NCBI GenBank assembly: GCA_902495075.1
Contig: CABUVO010000024.1
Coordinates: forward strand, 1 to 64,000
Origin: an uncultured Porphyromonadaceae bacterium
GTDB lineage: Bacteria > Bacteroidota > Bacteroidia > Bacteroidales > Muribaculaceae
Direction: 5' to 3'
Length of the DNA: 64,000 nucleotides
This document shows positions 28,086 through 37,325 of the stretch, piece after piece. The notes beneath the pieces were generated by a model. The model made no database searches. It had not been told where the DNA came from and saw only the letters and a program-made list of their open reading frames with translations. The position numbers and the translations under genes are program-made. How positions within the stretch are numbered: position 1 is the first letter of the stretch; each line of letters begins with the position of its first letter.

Positions 28086-28099
28086 TCATTTATAAATGA
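28086..28099. promoter_or_regulatory. 14-bp palindrome, possible operator
   Basis: TCATTTATAAATGA is a perfect palindrome in the 159-bp gap between the divergent RND and sensor-kinase genes. It lies 65 bp before the -7 box of the kinase gene. Its role as an operator is only inferred from position. Confidence 0.35.
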
Positions 28100-28163
28100 C
28101 AAATAACATAAATATAGTGGCTAACAGATTCCTTTATACCGCCCTACTTAATAATAAATTGCT

Positions 28164-28171
28164 TAACTTTG
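28164..28171 (+). promoter_or_regulatory. promoter of the LytTR two-component operon
   Basis: A -7 box TAACTTTG lies 15 bp before the ATG at 28187, so the leader would be very short (under ten bases). Confidence 0.5.
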
Positions 28172-28186
28172 CATAAGAATGCACAT

Positions 28187-29206
28187 ATGAAAAATGTCTC
28201 AAAATATATAGACCTCGCTTTTTGCCTGATCGTTCTGCCTGTCATGGCGATGATCTTTCCGGTAGAAAGATGGTTTCATAATTTTCCTTGGTATGTCGTA
28301 TCTGTTGGGAGTTGGTTATACGCTATATACATAATTAACCGACTCTTCACAGTCCCATTTCTATTCAAATCAAAAAAACACCAGATTGCCGGCGTGCTAA
28401 TCATAATCCTCTCTCTTGTCATGACCGCATTCCTCTCATCGATAACTCTCTACACACCTAAACTTAATATTCATGATTTCGGAATCAATCGCATGTTTCC
28501 ATACATCCAGCAATATCAGCAAGCCGTTTGGTCGCTCTTCATGATTGTAGAAGCCTTCAGTTTTGCAATTGGACTTCTCACCCAGACAAACATCCAGCGT
28601 CAACGGAGAAGAGCTGTAGAAGCGGAAAGAGACAAGGCGGAGATTGAATTATACAAGGCGCAGATCAAACCGCATTTCATGTTCAATACCCTTAATTCTC
28701 TGTATGGATTGTTCCTTATCCATAGCGACAAGGCTCTGGAGTCTTTGGAGAAATTCATCTCCATGATGCGGTATATGCACACCACCTCAACCAAAGATAT
28801 GGTTCCTGTGATAGAAGAAGTTGACTATATTAGGCAATATGTCGCACTTCAGTCTCTTCGACTTAATGATAAGACCCATGTCAAGCTTGAAATCGAAATT
28901 GAAAACAATGATCTCAAATTGCCTCCGATGCTGCTTGTAACATTTGTTGAGAACTGTTTCAAGCACGGAGTGTCTCCTGTGGAGAATAGTGACATCATAA
29001 TTACCATGCGAGAGAAAGACGGCATCCTTGAATTCACAACTTCCAACCGTATCTTTCCGGCAAAAAGAATCGGAGAACATCTCGGAATCGAGAATTGCCG
29101 AAGAAGGCTTGATCTTGTTTTCCCTCATCGCCATAACATAGAAATAACCAACGACAGTCAGACTTTCAAAGTTCGACTTGATATAAATCTAATCAAAAAA
29201 CCATAA
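28187..29206 (+). CDS. LytS/YehU-type sensor histidine kinase
   Basis: The kinase has 339 residues. Four predicted membrane helices lie in the first 135 residues, and a short coiled segment follows (RRAVEAERDKAEIELYKAQ). The His_kinase domain has the H box IKPHFMFNTLNS with His163, and the ATPase domain has PPMLLVTFVENCFKHG and GEHLGIENCRRRL. No separate sensor domain is visible, so the membrane part probably senses. The ATG at 28187 is chosen over an in-frame TTG that lies inside the -7 box. It is four bases before the LytTR regulator gene. Confidence 0.93.
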   Translation: MKNVSKYIDLAFCLIVLPVMAMIFPVERWFHNFPWYVVSVGSWLYAIYIINRLFTVPFLFKSKKHQIAGVLIIILSLVMTAFLSSITLYTPKLNIHDFGINRMFPYIQQYQQAVWSLFMIVEAFSFAIGLLTQTNIQRQRRRAVEAERDKAEIELYKAQIKPHFMFNTLNSLYGLFLIHSDKALESLEKFISMMRYMHTTSTKDMVPVIEEVDYIRQYVALQSLRLNDKTHVKLEIEIENNDLKLPPMLLVTFVENCFKHGVSPVENSDIIITMREKDGILEFTTSNRIFPAKRIGEHLGIENCRRRLDLVFPHRHNIEITNDSQTFKVRLDINLIKKP

Positions 29207-29210
29207 ACAG

Positions 29211-29921
29211 ATGATTAAATGCATTGCAATTGATGACGAACCGATCGCACTCAGCATAATCCGTGAGCATTGCAAAAGATTCGGAGACCTGGATCTCGAA
29301 TGCTTCACATCTCCGATAGAAGGAATGGAAAGAATAAATTCCGTCAAACCTGACATCGTCTTCCTTGACATAGAAATGAATTCTCATAATGGAGTTGAAT
29401 TGGCTCAACAATTGCCTCCCGGCTGCTGCCTGATATTCACGACAGCTTATGCTCAATATGCCTTGGAAGGTTTCAACCTTGATGCGGTGGATTTTCTTCA
29501 TAAACCTATTTTCTATCCACGTTTCGAAAAAGCAATAAAGAAAGCATTGAAATGGATTGATCACAATGCAGCAACGGGGAGTGGACGATCAACGCTCACG
29601 CTAAAAGTGGAACACAAGAATGTCGTGATCGATATTGATGACATCAACTATATAGAGGCGATGGACAATTATGTGAAAGTATTCCGTAAAACCCAGCCAA
29701 TGGTGCTATCACAAATCACAATGAAAGAAATGGAGGCAATGTTACCGTCCGAAAGGTTCTCGCGGCTTCATCGTTCGTTTATTGTGAATCTTGATGCTAT
29801 TGATAAATTTTCAAACAGACAAGTCTTCATCCGAAACATGGACCGACCAATTCCGGTTGGCAGAAAATATACAGAATCATTCAGAAATTTATATAACATA
29901 TTCAAATCAAAGAAACAATGA
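29211..29921 (+). CDS. LytTR response regulator
   Basis: The regulator has 236 residues. The receiver has Asp8-Asp9 and phospho-acceptor Asp53 (IVFLDIEM). A LytTR DNA-binding domain occupies the C-terminal half, with IEAMDNYVKVF and RLHRSFIVNLDAI. It pairs with the kinase four bases upstream. Its stop overlaps the start of the PepSY-like gene (ATGA), so the three are translated together. By position it may control the divergent RND pump or the PepSY-like gene. Confidence 0.94.
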   Translation: MIKCIAIDDEPIALSIIREHCKRFGDLDLECFTSPIEGMERINSVKPDIVFLDIEMNSHNGVELAQQLPPGCCLIFTTAYAQYALEGFNLDAVDFLHKPIFYPRFEKAIKKALKWIDHNAATGSGRSTLTLKVEHKNVVIDIDDINYIEAMDNYVKVFRKTQPMVLSQITMKEMEAMLPSERFSRLHRSFIVNLDAIDKFSNRQVFIRNMDRPIPVGRKYTESFRNLYNIFKSKKQ

Positions 29922-30379
29922 AAAGATTATCTATGGTTTTGCTGGCAGTCATCATGGCTGCAGCCACAGGTGTGATCTATGCAGGAACACCAATCACACA
30001 ATCCCAGTTACCCAAAGCTGCCCAAACATTTCTTGCCAAGCATTTCCCCGGTGACAAAGTAAGAAAAGCTGAAAAAGAACAGGGACGCAGAGGAATGGAA
30101 TATGAAGTGGACATGACAAGCGGTGCAGAAATTGATTTCCGCGACAATGGTGATTGGAAAGATGTAAAAGCTGCCAAGGGGAAGGCTGTGCCTGCCGCCA
30201 TCATACCATCTGCCATTGCAAAATATGTTGCAAAAAATTTTGCAGGACAATCAATAGTCGAGATTTCACGTAAGCGCGGAGGATACGAGGTTGAGCTCTC
30301 CAATGGAACGGAACTTAAACTCACAGAGGATGCAAAACCTATGCCTGCTCGTCAAGGTGGCGGTCATCGTCCTCGCTGA
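29918..30379 (+). CDS. exported PepSY-like (DUF2874) protein
   Basis: The protein has 153 residues, with a signal peptide ending near IYAGTP. Two copies of the small PepSY-like fold follow: LPKAAQTFLAKHFPGDKV..YEVDMTSGAEIDFRDNG, then IPSAIAKYVAKNFAGQSI..YEVELSNGTELKLT. The family is also described as beta-lactamase-inhibitor-like. The C-terminus is a short basic Gly/His/Pro tail. Translational coupling to the LytTR regulator suggests it senses or buffers a periplasmic signal for that system. This is inferred from context. Confidence 0.85.
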   Translation: MKRLSMVLLAVIMAAATGVIYAGTPITQSQLPKAAQTFLAKHFPGDKVRKAEKEQGRRGMEYEVDMTSGAEIDFRDNGDWKDVKAAKGKAVPAAIIPSAIAKYVAKNFAGQSIVEISRKRGGYEVELSNGTELKLTEDAKPMPARQGGGHRPR

Positions 30380-30391
30380 TGATTCCAGACC

Positions 30392-30442
30392 TTATAATGC
30401 AAAACGCCTCACGAAAAAATCGCGAGGCGTTTTGCATTATAA
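30392..30442. terminator. bidirectional terminator between convergent genes
   Basis: A perfect 19-bp inverted repeat (30392-30410 with 30424-30442) with a 13-nt loop lies between the PepSY-like gene and the convergent MFS gene. The arms end in TTATAA rather than a long T-run. Confidence 0.7.
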
Positions 30443-30455
30443 AAATAGATTCGGA

Positions 30456-32075
30456 TTAGTCCTGGGATCCAGCCATTCCAACTCTCTCTTCTGAACGTAC
30501 AAGTTTTCTCAGAATACGCCTTATGGTCTTCCATTTCGGGAAAATAGCCCATGGTCTTACCGGACTGTAACTTACAAGAATCAAGACCAAGGACACAATC
30601 CCGACAATCAGAAGCCAGCCATAGATTTCTTTCATGGATACAATCAGTGCCTGCATTTGAACGAGTCCGAAAAGCTGCCCGAGGGGAGCATGAACAATAT
30701 CCGGATTCATGTCGGTTATGGATGAACTAAGAAAAGCCGCATTTTTTGCCATAGTGTGTCGGAGAAATTCCCCTATTACAGCCGGTCCGAATGTAGCGCC
30801 CATCACAGCTCCCGTGAATCCGTTTAGTGTCAAAGCCTGGGGAAATACCTGAAACGGTAGACCACTCTGCACTATAGAGGTCAGATAAACAATCGAAATA
30901 ATGACTGAAGCCGCTCCCCTGAAAAACAAAGGTATGAAAAGCATCTCTTTCTCCACTCCATAATCAATGAGGAAATAGAAATAAGCGAGATATATAATTG
31001 CAAGAGCAAATCCGATTGCTGTCATGGTTTTATATCTCCATTTTCTCAACGCGAACGTAAAATATGTGAAACCACAGCCCGCCACAATTCCGATGAAAAC
31101 ATACCAATTGAGATCAATAAGGTTCGTTTCATCGAATCCTAATATATTTGCGGCATAACTGTGTTCAAATACATGTTCAGTCGCCAACATTGTAAAGAAC
31201 ACAAGATAGATACAAGTTGCCTTTATCACATTCCGGTTCTTCATTGCCTGAAAAGATATATATGGATGATGCAGAAAAGAAGCACGCCATAAATTGATTA
31301 AAAGACAAATCAGACCTAAAGCCGCAGCCTGACATATTTCAGATGATTCCCACCAGTCGAAATAGTTTCCATAAACACATATGAACGTGAAACACATCAT
31401 GAAACCCGTCCACAACACTGCTCCAATCCAGTCTATTCCGAGAAGAGGAATGAACATCGGTGCTCTTACCGGCTTGACAAGAAAAAATACCATAAGCATC
31501 ATTAATGCCAGCATGCCGATCATAATCCAGTGCATGTATTCCCATTGTGAGAAAAATGCGGTGTATATGGTTGCAATTCCACTCAATTGGATAACACTGT
31601 CAACTATGATATACACATAACAGAAAAATATCGACATATCCCTTACCGGAGTCAACCATAACTGGATCGTGGAATTACATGCAAATGTTGCCTGCATTCG
31701 AAACCATCCCGCTATAAAGCACGTAATTACAAGAACAGGCACGGATGTGGTATATGCACATATAAGATTGGCGACAATCAAAACAATCCCACATGTCAGA
31801 AGTTGGGTTCTATTGGAGAAGCGGAACTTGATGCGGAACATCACTGCAAAATTTATTGCCAGTCCTATCAAGGATGCATATCCTGCCATAAGGATATCCT
31901 CCTGCATCAGAGCGGTGGTACCAACCATGTCTGAAGCTGCGGCAAGATATATACCTCCCGAGAATTGCACAATAAGCACAAAGAATATAAACAGCCACGG
32001 CTTCAGACGGCGAGGGATAAAGTTAGGTACATCAGGGATATCAAAAGGTCCCTGAGGTGCATGCCAGTCTGCCAT
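30456..32075 (-). CDS. MFS drug transporter (DHA2/EmrB type)
   Basis: The transporter has 539 residues and about fourteen hydrophobic segments, the DHA2 layout. It is the last gene of a TolC-HlyD-MFS operon and starts one base after the HlyD stop. Together the three would form an EmrAB-TolC-like pump that moves hydrophobic drugs, bile acids or fatty acids from the inner membrane to the outside. The classic MFS motif A is weak here, so the family call rests on topology and partners. It has a basic C-terminal tail. Confidence 0.87.
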   Translation of the reverse strand: MADWHAPQGPFDIPDVPNFIPRRLKPWLFIFFVLIVQFSGGIYLAAASDMVGTTALMQEDILMAGYASLIGLAINFAVMFRIKFRFSNRTQLLTCGIVLIVANLICAYTTSVPVLVITCFIAGWFRMQATFACNSTIQLWLTPVRDMSIFFCYVYIIVDSVIQLSGIATIYTAFFSQWEYMHWIMIGMLALMMLMVFFLVKPVRAPMFIPLLGIDWIGAVLWTGFMMCFTFICVYGNYFDWWESSEICQAAALGLICLLINLWRASFLHHPYISFQAMKNRNVIKATCIYLVFFTMLATEHVFEHSYAANILGFDETNLIDLNWYVFIGIVAGCGFTYFTFALRKWRYKTMTAIGFALAIIYLAYFYFLIDYGVEKEMLFIPLFFRGAASVIISIVYLTSIVQSGLPFQVFPQALTLNGFTGAVMGATFGPAVIGEFLRHTMAKNAAFLSSSITDMNPDIVHAPLGQLFGLVQMQALIVSMKEIYGWLLIVGIVSLVLILVSYSPVRPWAIFPKWKTIRRILRKLVRSEERVGMAGSQD

Positions 32076-32076
32076 A

Positions 32077-33111
32077 TCAATATTTCACTTCACATTCAAC
32101 ATTCATGCCGGCTCGCAGTTTTGACATTGCATCGACATTATTGTCTTTTGAAAATTCTATTCTGACGGGCACTCGCTGACGCACTTTCACAAAGTTACCT
32201 GCCGAATTATCTTGCGGAAGAATAGAGAGTGAGGCTCCTGTAGCCTTGGAGAGAGATACAACCTTTCCCTTAAATTCCACATCCGGGATGGCATCTACTT
32301 TTATGACCACATCACTTCCTACGGAGATATGTTGGAGTTGTGTCTCCTTATAATTGGCAGTAATCCAAACATCGGCGGAATCCACAACATCAAGTAGAGT
32401 TTGACCGGGCTGCACAAGCTGACCAGCCTGTATCTCTTTCCTGGAAGCGTAACCATCGCATGGAGCCGTAATCACACAATATGAAAGATTTAACTCTGCC
32501 GTCTCAAGTAAAGCTTTGGCAAGTTCAATACCTGCATCATTCTGAGATATACGCTGTTTTGTTTCGGCAACAACCGATGATGTGGCAGACCGCTGACGGG
32601 CAAGCATCTCGTATCTTGCTTTCTTCGCTTCATAATCTGTCTTTGCGGCATCGTATTGCTGACGCGTAACAGCCTCCTGCTCGAGAAGTTTCTTATACCT
32701 GTCGAAATCTGTTGCAGCCATATCCATAACAACCTTTGCTTCTGCTATAGAAGCCTCGGTAACAGCCACATTTGCTGAAGCCACACCCACACTCCGGTCT
32801 GCGACTTCCCTTCCGGATAGAGCATTTTGATAATCTGCCCGTGCCTGGGCAACTCTGAGACGAAGATCAGAGTCGTCGATGATGACTAACGTGTCTCCTT
32901 TCTTTACCTGTTCGTATTCCTTAAAACGAATCTCCTTGACATAACCCTGGACACGACTGTTGACCGGTACGATCTGTTGTTGCACTTGAGCATTATCCGT
33001 GAATTCAACATTCCCTAAATGCACGAATTTACTGCACACCCACACAGCGGCAACCGCTATGACTATAACTGTGATTATATATGACAGGATTTTTTTACTA
33101 TGATGGTTCAT
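32077..33111 (-). CDS. HlyD/EmrA-family periplasmic adaptor
   Basis: The adaptor has 344 residues. A single N-terminal membrane helix (about 9-26) is followed by the split lipoyl/barrel-sandwich domain (VNSRVQGYVKEIRFKEYEQV and CVITAPCDGYASRKEIQAGQ). A long alpha-helical hairpin separates the two halves, and a beta-barrel segment ends with RAGMNVECEVKY. It bridges the MFS transporter in the inner membrane and the TolC channel. Its start overlaps the TolC stop by four bases (ATGA), and the MFS gene follows one base after its stop. Confidence 0.92.
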   Translation of the reverse strand: MNHHSKKILSYIITVIVIAVAAVWVCSKFVHLGNVEFTDNAQVQQQIVPVNSRVQGYVKEIRFKEYEQVKKGDTLVIIDDSDLRLRVAQARADYQNALSGREVADRSVGVASANVAVTEASIAEAKVVMDMAATDFDRYKKLLEQEAVTRQQYDAAKTDYEAKKARYEMLARQRSATSSVVAETKQRISQNDAGIELAKALLETAELNLSYCVITAPCDGYASRKEIQAGQLVQPGQTLLDVVDSADVWITANYKETQLQHISVGSDVVIKVDAIPDVEFKGKVVSLSKATGASLSILPQDNSAGNFVKVRQRVPVRIEFSKDNNVDAMSKLRAGMNVECEVKY

Positions 33112-34427
33112 ATCTTTCCCGAAGTAAATAGAAGTTTATAATAATAATAAATAATATTGATTCGAGCATTCACAAGCTGCTGCTCGGCATCAAGTTTTGA
33201 ATTTGCAGCATCAAGCATATCCGTAATAAGAGCCATGTCCGCTGAATAGCGTGTTGAAGTAGTGCGGTAATTACGCTCCGCAAGTTCCACACTCTTATTT
33301 TGCGTTTTCAACTCCTCATATGCCTCGAGGTAACGGACATAGTCAGCCCTGACACCTAAAGATATGTTCTCTCTGGCTGCATCCAGTTGCTCAATAGCGT
33401 GTTGGGTGGCAACCTTGCTTTTACTTATCGATTTATTGCTTTTATATAAGGAGGAGATATTGTAGCTTACACCCAACCCAACATACCAATAACTGAGATT
33501 GCGGTTGATAGGCGGAATCTCAACAAGAATTGGTCCATCAAGGGTCCATGCCGCCTGCAACCCGATTTTTGGTAAGCGTTCACTCTTCACGATCTCTTCA
33601 GCTTTTCGGCTTATCTCCACACCCGATCCCGCAAGCTTAAGAGAGGGAGCATTTACGCGTGCCTCTTCCTGCCACCATTCCTCTGCCGAAGAAGGAAGAG
33701 CGCGCGTCAGAAGTGTAGTATCCGGCACCACCACCGTACCTTCCGGCATACCGGCGGTCACCACAAGATTTCTATTGAGTATATCCAGTGTGTTATTGAT
33801 TTTTACAAGTTGCAGTTCAAGATTCGAAACTAAAAGTTCATATCTGGTAATATCGTTCTGAAGTGCAACCCCTTGTTCATAACGAGCCTGCATCTCGGCA
33901 AGCACTTTCCTTGCCTGCGAGATATTTTTCTCAACGACACTCTTAAGGTTATTGAACTTATAGATATCAAGATAAAATCCTGCGAGCTGGAATCTGATGT
34001 TATCGCGCTGAAACTCTGTAGAGTATCTTGCAGCCGTAGATTTCAATTCAGCAAGTTCGATGCTGTTTTTGATCGCACCGCCTGTATATAGAGGTTGATT
34101 AACACTCAAAGACAAACCTGTTCCCAAATGAGGGATAGGAGCCTTTTGATAATCGGAAAAATTACGTTTTGTCGTAAACCCGTCTCCGATATAACTTAGA
34201 GAAAGCGAGGCATTGATATCAGGAAGTCTGCCGCTACGCGCCACACTTATCTCTCGTTTTGCCTCCTCCTCCGCACTGAATGATGGGCGTAGTTGCACGC
34301 TGTTTGCTTCAGCGATCTCAAACAGATCTTCTATCGACAAGACCTGTCGGGTCTGAGCAAACGAGCACACTCCGCCGCTCAACAAGGTTGCGCAAAGCAA
34401 CCCTGTGAGCAATCGGTGATTGTTCAT
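33108..34427 (-). CDS. TolC-family outer-membrane efflux channel
   Basis: The protein has 439 residues, with a signal peptide ending at CSFAQ. Two OEP repeats contain long amphipathic helices (about 55-215 and 250-430), as expected for the trimeric channel-tunnel. NQPLYTGGAIKNSIELAELK is a typical OEP segment. It is the first gene of the operon with the HlyD and MFS genes. A -7 box at 34616 would give a leader of about 180 nt. Confidence 0.92.
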   Translation of the reverse strand: MNNHRLLTGLLCATLLSGGVCSFAQTRQVLSIEDLFEIAEANSVQLRPSFSAEEEAKREISVARSGRLPDINASLSLSYIGDGFTTKRNFSDYQKAPIPHLGTGLSLSVNQPLYTGGAIKNSIELAELKSTAARYSTEFQRDNIRFQLAGFYLDIYKFNNLKSVVEKNISQARKVLAEMQARYEQGVALQNDITRYELLVSNLELQLVKINNTLDILNRNLVVTAGMPEGTVVVPDTTLLTRALPSSAEEWWQEEARVNAPSLKLAGSGVEISRKAEEIVKSERLPKIGLQAAWTLDGPILVEIPPINRNLSYWYVGLGVSYNISSLYKSNKSISKSKVATQHAIEQLDAARENISLGVRADYVRYLEAYEELKTQNKSVELAERNYRTTSTRYSADMALITDMLDAANSKLDAEQQLVNARINIIYYYYKLLFTSGKI

Positions 34428-34781
34428 AAGGAATTTGGAATTATGTTATGATTATTATGATTTATCCTTGAATAAGGAAATGCAAGAGATGGAAGATTTT
34501 TATTGAGTGCTCTTCCAATTTTCTTTATGAGCGTAACTATGTACAGATACAGGCATACCGCCCAAATATTGTTTCTGATGTATCATAAATGGGCGACTCT
34601 TTGTGAATCGCACTGCAAATTTACAAAATTTTAACGAAACAATAAGAAAAATATATTAAATTTGCATTTATAGCTAAGAAACTGTTTAAGTCAAAACGAT
34701 TTCTATCGCTAAGAGTATGAAGTTGTTTGAATCAAGCTTATCTTCAATATATTCTTTCATTATTTTTAATGGGTACTTAAT
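34428..34781. promoter_or_regulatory. 354-bp gap with two divergent promoters
   Basis: The gap holds a minus-strand TAAATTTG (34616-34623) for the TolC operon and a plus-strand TAAATTTG (34657-34664) for the gene at 34782. Around 34558-34606 a GCCCA and a TGGGC half-site face each other across 25 bases, which could be a repressor site. No ORF of substance was seen here. Confidence 0.5.
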
Positions 34782-35561
34782 ATGGGATTAGACATTTATG
34801 CAGGGACATTGACCAGATACTATAGTCATGATTGGAAAAACTTGGTTCAACAACAGGCTGAAGAGAATGGTTTTAAATATGAGACAATAGGAGGGAATGG
34901 GAATGAAATACAATCAACAGTCGATCATGCTGAGATTGAACAGATTCATGATGCAATAAATCAATGGTCTTCAAACTTGATTGAACGCATCACACCGTCA
35001 TCGTCAACAACCTTATGGAATGAGGAGTTTGGATGCCACTATTTTACAGACAGACCGGATTGGCTGGCTTATGGAGCCCTGATAATGCTGCAGGCATGCC
35101 GGCTTTTTAATTCACCTTTGCCGGAATATGTTGATTCAGATTGGAATGCATATGATGAACCTATTGTCAAAAAAGCCATGTCACAAGAAATAGCCAATTC
35201 GTTGCTAATGGATGTATGTTTCTGGGTTCCGCTCCAGGAAAAAGCTATTTTTGGCACAGTAATGCCTACAGGAGATGAAATGTTGGTTTCAACAGTCGAA
35301 CTATTAAAACAAGAATTGGAGAAACTGAACGAACAAATTTGGAAAGCCGACGAAGATACCATACTTTCTTGGGCAACCGAAAAATACTACATTCCGATTG
35401 TGGAACAAAAAGTATCCAAACGTTTCCTTGGTTTAATCAGCCGTAAAAGTGATACGGTTAAATTCCGCACGGAAGAACTTGCACAATGTGCCTATTCAAT
35501 GATGTATAAAGCCGTATGTTTTGCTTCAAAACATCATGTCTCCATTGTGCTGGATTTTTAG
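34782..35561 (+). CDS. unrecognised cytosolic protein
   Basis: The protein has 259 residues, with no signal peptide or membrane helix. It begins MGLDIYAGTLTRYYSHDW, a start I associate with scattered hypothetical proteins. Many Trp and Tyr residues (WLAYGALIMLQACRLF, WNAYDEP, DVCFWVPLQEKAIFG) suggest a compact alpha-rich fold. The gene looks more AT-rich than its neighbours and sits at the edge of a repeat-filled accessory stretch, which suggests acquisition by transfer. Proteins with similar openings turn up near toxin-immunity loci, but no toxin is visible here and I do not assign a function. Confidence 0.65.
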   Translation: MGLDIYAGTLTRYYSHDWKNLVQQQAEENGFKYETIGGNGNEIQSTVDHAEIEQIHDAINQWSSNLIERITPSSSTTLWNEEFGCHYFTDRPDWLAYGALIMLQACRLFNSPLPEYVDSDWNAYDEPIVKKAMSQEIANSLLMDVCFWVPLQEKAIFGTVMPTGDEMLVSTVELLKQELEKLNEQIWKADEDTILSWATEKYYIPIVEQKVSKRFLGLISRKSDTVKFRTEELAQCAYSMMYKAVCFASKHHVSIVLDF

Positions 35562-35735
35562 AATATAACCTAATTTCCAACACTTACTTAATAGGTGTGC
35601 AGTTTCATGTTCCAAATTTTTCCGAAAAATTCCCGTTTATAGGGTTGCGCCCGATAAAGTAAGAAGTTATAAGTAAGAAGTCAGAGGGAGGAATTGGCGC
35701 GCCTGGGAATTTTGTATCGGACGGTGCCTCAGACC

Positions 35736-35845
35736 GTAGCTGCTGTTGCTCACAACTGCAGCCTCGCGGCAAGGAAGAGGAATCTTATCCTTTGTTTGTG
35801 CTGCAGTTGCGAGCAAGCCGGAGCCCGGCACCCACAAGCAGCTAC
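35736..35845 (+). repeat. inverted-repeat element, copy A
   Basis: The element starts with GTAGCTGCTGTTGCT and ends with GCAGCTAC, with imperfect inverted arms around a GC-then-AT core. It is homologous to copy B at 38140-38230, but its core (35761-35800) reads in the opposite direction. Its right arm carries about 20 extra bases. Confidence 0.75.
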
Positions 35846-35919
35846 GTCTTGATACTCACATTAGAGTCATGCCAATTCACCTTTAACCTTTTCCCTATAA
35901 CCTTTCACCTTATCGGGCT

Positions 35920-35940
35920 GCGCCCGATAAATCGGAATTT
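35920..35940. repeat. TTATCGGGC/GCCCGATAA hairpin
   Basis: A perfect 9-bp stem with a TGC loop. The core ATCGGGC is shared with the hairpin at 10781-10798 and a half-site near 35650. Confidence 0.55.
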
Positions 35941-36009
35941 AGAATTCTGATTTGAAAATGAAACATGAAACAGAATATTCAACTTACTTAATGGGTGTTC
36001 AATTTGTTG

Positions 36010-37308
36010 TCAATCTTCCAGCGAGAGGATAGAGACGGGGGTGGAAAAAGCAGCATTATCAGAAAGGCGTTCGCCATCTCCCTGATGCACTTCCTGAACA
36101 AATATATTTAATTTATTTCTTTTGCTCCAAGCATTTATATCAAATGTCGGTTCCCACGCATCGACAGAGAAATCTGTGACATCTTCAATCCGCCATGGTG
36201 CTTTTCCAAGCTTCGATGTGTATGCCACACTTATTTTACTTCCCCTTTCGGAATCGCGGAAGATATAATATGCAGCTTTGCCATCGGAGGCTATACGCGG
36301 ACGGGATATCGGTATCATCTTCGTTCCGCCTCCCGATAAGCTAAAAGGAGTTTTTCTATTACCGACCACCGACATTTCCCATTTTTTGCCATCATGCCAG
36401 ACAAGACGGTATTGGGGTATGCTGTCATTTTCATCTCTCCAATAAGTGGCAATATAAGGTCTCCCCTTCTTGTCAGCTGTCATGCTTGTCTGATTGATTA
36501 ATTCTGAATTCTGTGGTATGTGCCATGCAATTTCTGCATCCTTCATTACAATGGGAAGATTGTAATGTGTGCCATCGGAACGTTGCCAAGTCGTGCCTCC
36601 GTCTTTTGAGACCGCATAACATAAGTCATGATTGGTCTCAACAAGCCATGTTTCCCTCCATACCCAGGAAAGATGAATCACACCTTTCCTATCCACATAT
36701 AATTGCCAGTATGCATTCCGTTCATTCTCTCCATCAATAAGCACATCCTGAATCCGTCTCCACTCCCCTTTCTTTGTATCATATCTGTTAAGAACAAGAT
36801 TTCCTCTTCCGGAAGCACCAGATCTGTAAGCAAACAATAAATCGCCATCAGGCATCGTATAAAATTCCGGATATGTCACATCCTTCTCATCTCTCCCGGT
36901 CATTGGCTCCAACTCACCGAGATCCATAGAGCCGGAAGAAACAGACCGACAATATTTCAACGGATGTCCGTGATGATCAAAAGAGACATGTAGAAAACCC
37001 TTTCCATCCAGACCTATGGAAATTACATTATGACCATCCTTGACATTCCCTTGGTATTGACTACGCTTTATGACCCAACTATCAGAGTCAAGACGACGTT
37101 TGCCAATCACGACATATCCATCAGGATCATAATATGATATATACTGCACACTGTCATTGCTGACAATTGAACTTCCACGAAACACAGCTGCATTCACAGA
37201 TGTCCGACAATAACCCTCCCCGACCGGCATAAGTCTTGGCTCAAGAGCATTGCTGACCAATGAAACACCACTAAAAAGCAATATGAATAATGTTGATAAC
37301 CGTCGCAT
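36010..37308 (-). CDS. exported BNR_4 beta-propeller protein
   Basis: The protein has 432 residues, with a signal peptide ending near VSNA. The rest is a BNR-repeat beta-propeller with Asp-box-like turns (SKDGGTTWQ and related) and conserved HVSFDHHGHPLKYCR and ISRPRIASDGKAAYYIFRDSE. Members of this fold include polysaccharide lyases that act on uronate-containing glycans, as well as non-catalytic glycan binders. The HVSFDHHGHPL histidines would fit a lyase site. Substrate and activity remain unproved. It may be cotranscribed with the DUF4304 gene 17 bp upstream, although the two do not look functionally linked. Confidence 0.78.
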   Translation of the reverse strand: MRRLSTLFILLFSGVSLVSNALEPRLMPVGEGYCRTSVNAAVFRGSSIVSNDSVQYISYYDPDGYVVIGKRRLDSDSWVIKRSQYQGNVKDGHNVISIGLDGKGFLHVSFDHHGHPLKYCRSVSSGSMDLGELEPMTGRDEKDVTYPEFYTMPDGDLLFAYRSGASGRGNLVLNRYDTKKGEWRRIQDVLIDGENERNAYWQLYVDRKGVIHLSWVWRETWLVETNHDLCYAVSKDGGTTWQRSDGTHYNLPIVMKDAEIAWHIPQNSELINQTSMTADKKGRPYIATYWRDENDSIPQYRLVWHDGKKWEMSVVGNRKTPFSLSGGGTKMIPISRPRIASDGKAAYYIFRDSERGSKISVAYTSKLGKAPWRIEDVTDFSVDAWEPTFDINAWSKRNKLNIFVQEVHQGDGERLSDNAAFSTPVSILSLED

Positions 37309-37325
37309 AATAAAAACTGTTTAAT

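Larger units (their letters stand above)
35582..36005 (+). repeat. direct repeat pair ACTTACTTAAT(A/G)GGTGT
   Basis: The two 24-bp copies (35582-35605 and 35982-36005) differ at three positions and bracket repeat element A. The right copy ends a few bases before the stop codon of the BNR gene. They could mark the ends of an old insertion or duplication. Confidence 0.6.
35562..36009. other. repeat-rich gap without a gene
   Basis: This 448-bp stretch has no convincing ORF. It contains a 24-bp direct repeat spaced exactly 400 bp apart (35582-35605 and 35982-36005, 21 of 24 identical), repeat element A (35736-35845), a TTATCGGGC hairpin (35920-35940), and AAGTAAGAAG/AAAGGTTA-type motifs that recur near 61615. 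It looks like accumulated small repeats. Confidence 0.7.

Noticed and set aside
30456..34427. Type I secretion system
   Set aside because: The inner-membrane member is an MFS transporter, not an ABC exporter, so a drug efflux pump is the better reading.
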